A stretch of 64,000 nucleotides of DNA, taken from assembly GCF_910583865.1 (NCBI RefSeq), contig NZ_CAJTYX010000001.1, positions 1 to 64,000 of the forward strand, given 5' to 3'. The DNA is from an uncultured Muribaculum sp. (GTDB taxonomy: Bacteria; Bacteroidota; Bacteroidia; Bacteroidales; Muribaculaceae). The notes under the pieces are model-generated. The model was not told the DNA's origin, ran no database searches, and worked only from the letters and a program-made list of their open reading frames with translations. Below, piece by piece: positions 61,191 through 64,000 of this stretch; the stretch's first letter is position 1, and every line of letters starts with the position of its first letter. A program made the position numbers and the translations under genes.

Positions 61191-62924
61191 ATGAATCTAC
61201 GCAAATCGCTTATAGTGCTTGCAGCGGCCACATGTGCCACCTGCGGTGCGGATGCAAAGAAGCCATCCGATCCGGTGCTGATGACCATCGACGGCAACAA
61301 CGTGCATCTGAGTGAGTTCGAATATCTCTACGGGAAAAACAACATGCAGCAGCAGTCGCCCGTTAGTGTTGACGATTATCTCGACATGTTCATCACCTAC
61401 AAGCTCAAGGTGGCCGACGCCATCGCTGCCGGCATCGACACCACCGCAGCGTTCAACAAGGAATACGAAGGATATCGTCTCGACCTCGTGCGCCCTTATC
61501 TCACCGACAAGGACGAGGAAGAGCGTCTGGTGACCGAAGCCTATTCACACTATCCCGAGGAAGTGGAGGCAAGCCACATAATGGTAGCCTTGGGCAAGAC
61601 ACCGGAGGAGCGCGAAAAAAACAAGGCCTTCCTCGACAGCCTGCGCACGGCGGCGGTCGGCGGCGAGGATTTCTCGATGCTGGCGCGAAAATACTCCATC
61701 GACCGCTCCGCATCGCGCAACGGGGGCAGCATGGGCTACGTAGTGCCCGGACGTTTCCCCTACGCGTTTGAGAAAGCCGCCTACGATACCCCCGAGGGAC
61801 AGATCTCACCCGTGATCGAGACCCCTTTCGGCTTTCATATCGTGAAGTCGGGCGCACGACGTGCCGCTACCGGTGAAGTACTCTCACAGCACATCCTCAA
61901 GCTCACCCAGGGCAAAAGCCCCGAGGAGCAGGCAAAGGCCAAGGCACAGATCGACTCGATTTATACCCTCCTGAAAAACGGAGCAGACTTCAGTGAGCTC
62001 GCACGCAAGGAGAGCGAGGATCCGGGCTCGGCACGCAACGGAGGCATGCTCCCCTGGTTCGGCACGGGAAGAATGGTGCCTGAGTTTGAGAAAACAGCGT
62101 TTGCGCTCGCCGACAGCACATTCTCCGAGCCGTTCGCCACGTCCTACGGCTACCATATCGTAAAGACCCTCGGACATCGCGGCGTGCCGTCGCTCGACGA
62201 GGTGCGCCCGCAGATCATGGCCATGATGCAGCGTGACGGACGCGCACAGATACCCTACCGCAAGAAAATGGACGAACTACACGCACGTTTCCAGCCTGCC
62301 GGAGCCGACTCGCTGAGCGAGAACGAGCTTATCGACCGTGAGGTAGCGCGCCTTGCAGCAGAGGATGCCGACTTCGCCAACCTGCTCCGTGAATACCACG
62401 ACGGCATGCTCCTATTCGAGATAAGCAACCGCAAGATATGGGAAGGTGCAGCCAAGGACACCGAAGGAATCGAGAAATATTTCGAGGCACATCGAGGCGA
62501 CTACGCTCTGACCGAGCCTAAATACAAGGGCTTCATGATTTATACCCCAAACGATTCAATGATGACCGTAGTAGCTGACTTCGTGAAGGCCAACGCAATC
62601 GACCGCGATTCAATCGGAGTAGTGCTGAAACGCCAATTCGACAAAGATGTACGCGTAGAGCGCGTGCTTGCTGCAAAGGGCGACAACAAGGTCGTCGATG
62701 CCGTGGCTTTCGGGGCAGAGCGTCCGGAGCTTCCCGGCAAATGGAAATGCTGGATGGCATGGGAGGGACGCCTTATAGAGGCACCCGAAGAGGCCGCCGA
62801 CGTGCGCGGCGCTGTCACCACCGACTACCAGGCGCAGCTCGAACGCCAGTGGATAGAGCAGCTTAAAGCCACCCATAAGGTCAAGGTCAACAAAAAGGTG
62901 CTCAAGAAGCTCACCAAGAAATAA
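61191..62924 (+). CDS. Periplasmic PPIase with two parvulin domains
   Basis: This 577-residue protein has a signal peptide (ending CGADA) and a SurA-like N-terminal helical domain (about 25-120). Two parvulin rotamase domains follow. The first, about 120-225, has ASHIMVALGKTPEER, RNGGSMGYVVPGRFPYAFEKAAY and PFGFHIVK. The second, about 228-330, has LSQHILKLTQGKSPEE, RNGGMLPWFGTGRMVPEFEKTAF and SYGYHIVKT. A further region with basic C terminus follows. It should assist outer membrane protein folding. A lipoprotein gene that resembles a partner starts about 750 nt downstream. Confidence 0.93.
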   Translation: MNLRKSLIVLAAATCATCGADAKKPSDPVLMTIDGNNVHLSEFEYLYGKNNMQQQSPVSVDDYLDMFITYKLKVADAIAAGIDTTAAFNKEYEGYRLDLVRPYLTDKDEEERLVTEAYSHYPEEVEASHIMVALGKTPEEREKNKAFLDSLRTAAVGGEDFSMLARKYSIDRSASRNGGSMGYVVPGRFPYAFEKAAYDTPEGQISPVIETPFGFHIVKSGARRAATGEVLSQHILKLTQGKSPEEQAKAKAQIDSIYTLLKNGADFSELARKESEDPGSARNGGMLPWFGTGRMVPEFEKTAFALADSTFSEPFATSYGYHIVKTLGHRGVPSLDEVRPQIMAMMQRDGRAQIPYRKKMDELHARFQPAGADSLSENELIDREVARLAAEDADFANLLREYHDGMLLFEISNRKIWEGAAKDTEGIEKYFEAHRGDYALTEPKYKGFMIYTPNDSMMTVVADFVKANAIDRDSIGVVLKRQFDKDVRVERVLAAKGDNKVVDAVAFGAERPELPGKWKCWMAWEGRLIEAPEEAADVRGAVTTDYQAQLERQWIEQLKATHKVKVNKKVLKKLTKK

Positions 62925-63005
62925 GATGCCTATGCCGAGGCGGCTACAACGACATCATAGAAATTAAGGACAACAAGGACTTTAAAGCCTTTTACCGATC
63001 TATAT

Positions 63006-63041
63006 AAAGGGGTTGATGCCGGTCATGGCATCAACCCCTTT
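63006..63041 (+). terminator. Terminator after the PPIase gene
   Basis: AAAGGGGTTGATGCC pairs with GGCATCAACCCCTTT around GGTCAT (15-bp perfect stem). The T-run is short, but the hairpin is very stable. It lies 80 nt after the PPIase stop. Confidence 0.85.
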
Positions 63042-63621
63042 CACATCTGATACAACTGATAAGTAACAATAAGTTATAGTATTGTAAAGCGGAAATCCCC
63101 TTCAACCTTGCAGTCAGATTCAGGATTTATCCCGAAGTATTCGTGACGATATGCCTCGATGAACATAGGCATTGACACATGACGAAATGGCGGCATCCGG
63201 CATGGATGTCGCTGCAATATCTGATGTATGACAGGCTAATCGAGGCGAAAACAACGTCCATTGCATGAAAAACCAACAAGTCTCGGCTATCCCTGCGGGA
63301 AAACCGTGACCTATGATTCTGCAAGACGGGACTCAGAACATATGTCGAAAATCCACCGGAGAAGAGCCGTCCCATCACTTTCAGCCACCTCGTCGCGATG
63401 AGTGATGGCCGAATTGCCTCGGTGATGTAATCCCCGGAGACATGGTGCACAATGTCCCCATGCCTTTGCTCTGCAAAAATATCGAAGAAAACCGACAATC
63501 CCTCCCGCTCCACGGTTAATATAAGTTAAAACAATTTTATGCCAACACACCCCTACTATTTTTCGCCATAGACGGGTAAATGAAATTTGGGTGACGATGG
63601 TTGGGTTTATAGGAAAATTCG
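63042..63621. other. Unassigned 580-nt gap with a 40-codon minus-strand frame
   Basis: No recognised gene lies here. A minus-strand frame at 63196-63074 reads 40 codons, ending with FIEAYRHEYFGIN... and TIL, before UAA. Its composition looks more protein-like than the surrounding frames, and neighbouring frames on the same strand overlap it without matching a family. It may be a decayed gene remnant. I cannot assign it. Confidence 0.3.
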
Positions 63622-63629
63622 TAAATTTG
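63622..63629 (+). promoter_or_regulatory. -7 box of the terminal lipoprotein gene
   Basis: TAAATTTG on the plus strand matches TAnnTTTG exactly, 48 nt before the ATG at 63677. No clear -33 box is present. Confidence 0.5.
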
Positions 63630-63676
63630 AGGCTTGAATCGGGAGGCAGGCGCATGCGCCTGTCACGGTAAAGCCC

Positions 63677-64000
63677 ATGATGATGCAGATAGCGCCTATT
63701 ACAATCCCGGGAATCAGGTCGATTGCCATTTGTGCAGGCTGCTGCGTGACGATGATGTCGTGCGGTGGCCGGAGTGGTGACGACATATTGCCGGAGGGAG
63801 TACTGGCGAAGGTAGGGACTGACGAACTTACCGTGGCCGACGTGCGCGAGGTGCTCCCTTACAGCCTTACGGGTAGCGACAGCGCCGCATGGTGTCGCAG
63901 TTATGTCGACGCATGGGTGGAGCGCAAGGTGATTGGCGTGGAAGCCTCGCGGGAGATTGCCGATACCAGGCGTATCGACCGCATGGCCGAGGAATACCGC
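63677..64000 (+). CDS. Lipoprotein, SurA-N-like, truncated by window edge
   Basis: An open frame of 108 codons starts at ATG 63677 and runs off the right edge without a stop. The N terminus has a signal-like stretch and a possible lipobox VTMMSC (Cys29), followed by DELTVADVREVLP and WVERKVIGVEASREIAD. The latter pattern (short strand, then helices with Trp-Val-Glu) resembles SurA/PpiD-type N-terminal domains. With the PPIase gene just upstream, it may be the next member of a periplasmic chaperone cluster. The rest of the gene is outside the window. Confidence 0.7.
   Translation, partial: MMMQIAPITIPGIRSIAICAGCCVTMMSCGGRSGDDILPEGVLAKVGTDELTVADVREVLPYSLTGSDSAAWCRSYVDAWVERKVIGVEASREIADTRRIDRMAEEYR

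Noticed and set aside
63127..63513. Minus-strand open frame of 128 codons
   Set aside because: No family motif, many Cys/His/Arg residues, and a better protein-like frame overlaps its end; kept only as an unassigned gap.

Overview
The window is a stretch of Bacteroidales chromosome, most likely from a gut Muribaculaceae-type organism; that assignment is inferred from family content. Pointers are the 1164-residue SecA with a Cys-rich tail, the DAHP synthase-chorismate mutase fusion, DUF1573, DUF4105 and DUF4252 proteins, a TamB-like giant, GH28/GH105/CE8/CE12/PL10 pectin enzymes, and many upstream regions with the Bacteroidetes -7 box TAnnTTTG. No tRNA, rRNA, CRISPR array, integrase or intact insertion sequence was recognised.

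Layout. 0.2-5 kb (minus strand): an aromatic amino acid operon, pheA - aminotransferase - DAHP synthase/chorismate mutase - tyrA - DUF2461. It is preceded by what looks like a complete transcription attenuator with a 17-codon leader peptide containing nine Phe/Tyr residues. 5-14 kb: a dicarboxylate/amino acid symporter, a secreted GH36 alpha-galactosidase, a TamB-like protein and a DUF4234 membrane protein. 14-17 kb: a MurU-like nucleotidyltransferase translationally coupled to a fusion of an AmgK-like sugar kinase with a RapZ C-terminal domain, then a DMT exporter. 17-35 kb: a long minus-strand housekeeping run of S41 protease, Mfd, DUF4105, alkaline phosphatase-like protein, SecA, prolyl oligopeptidase, a BamE-like lipoprotein, MurB, an MBL hydrolase and a META lipoprotein.

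35-51 kb: a pectin/galacturonate locus. Secreted enzymes (GH28-GH105 fusion, DUF4861-CE12 fusion, CE8, GH43, PL10) de-esterify and depolymerise pectin. ExuT, UxaC, UxaB and UxaA carry the resulting galacturonate to 2-keto-3-deoxygluconate. No SusC/SusD pair and no regulator lie in the window. A short shared upstream motif (CCATA-ACAGA-like) may tie these units together. A rubrerythrin gene sits inside the locus.

51-64 kb: two DUF1573 proteins; an ECF sigma factor operon with a membrane anti-sigma-like protein and a DUF4252 protein; RarA; a small membrane protein; a PstS-like lipoprotein; a TPR protein; IMP dehydrogenase; a double-parvulin PPIase; and, running off the right edge, the start of a lipoprotein that probably belongs to the same periplasmic chaperone cluster.

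The most interesting signal is the Phe/Tyr attenuator at 4831-5044. Next are the kinase-RapZ fusion, a terminator-like hairpin in the tamB leader, and the candidate pectin regulon motif.
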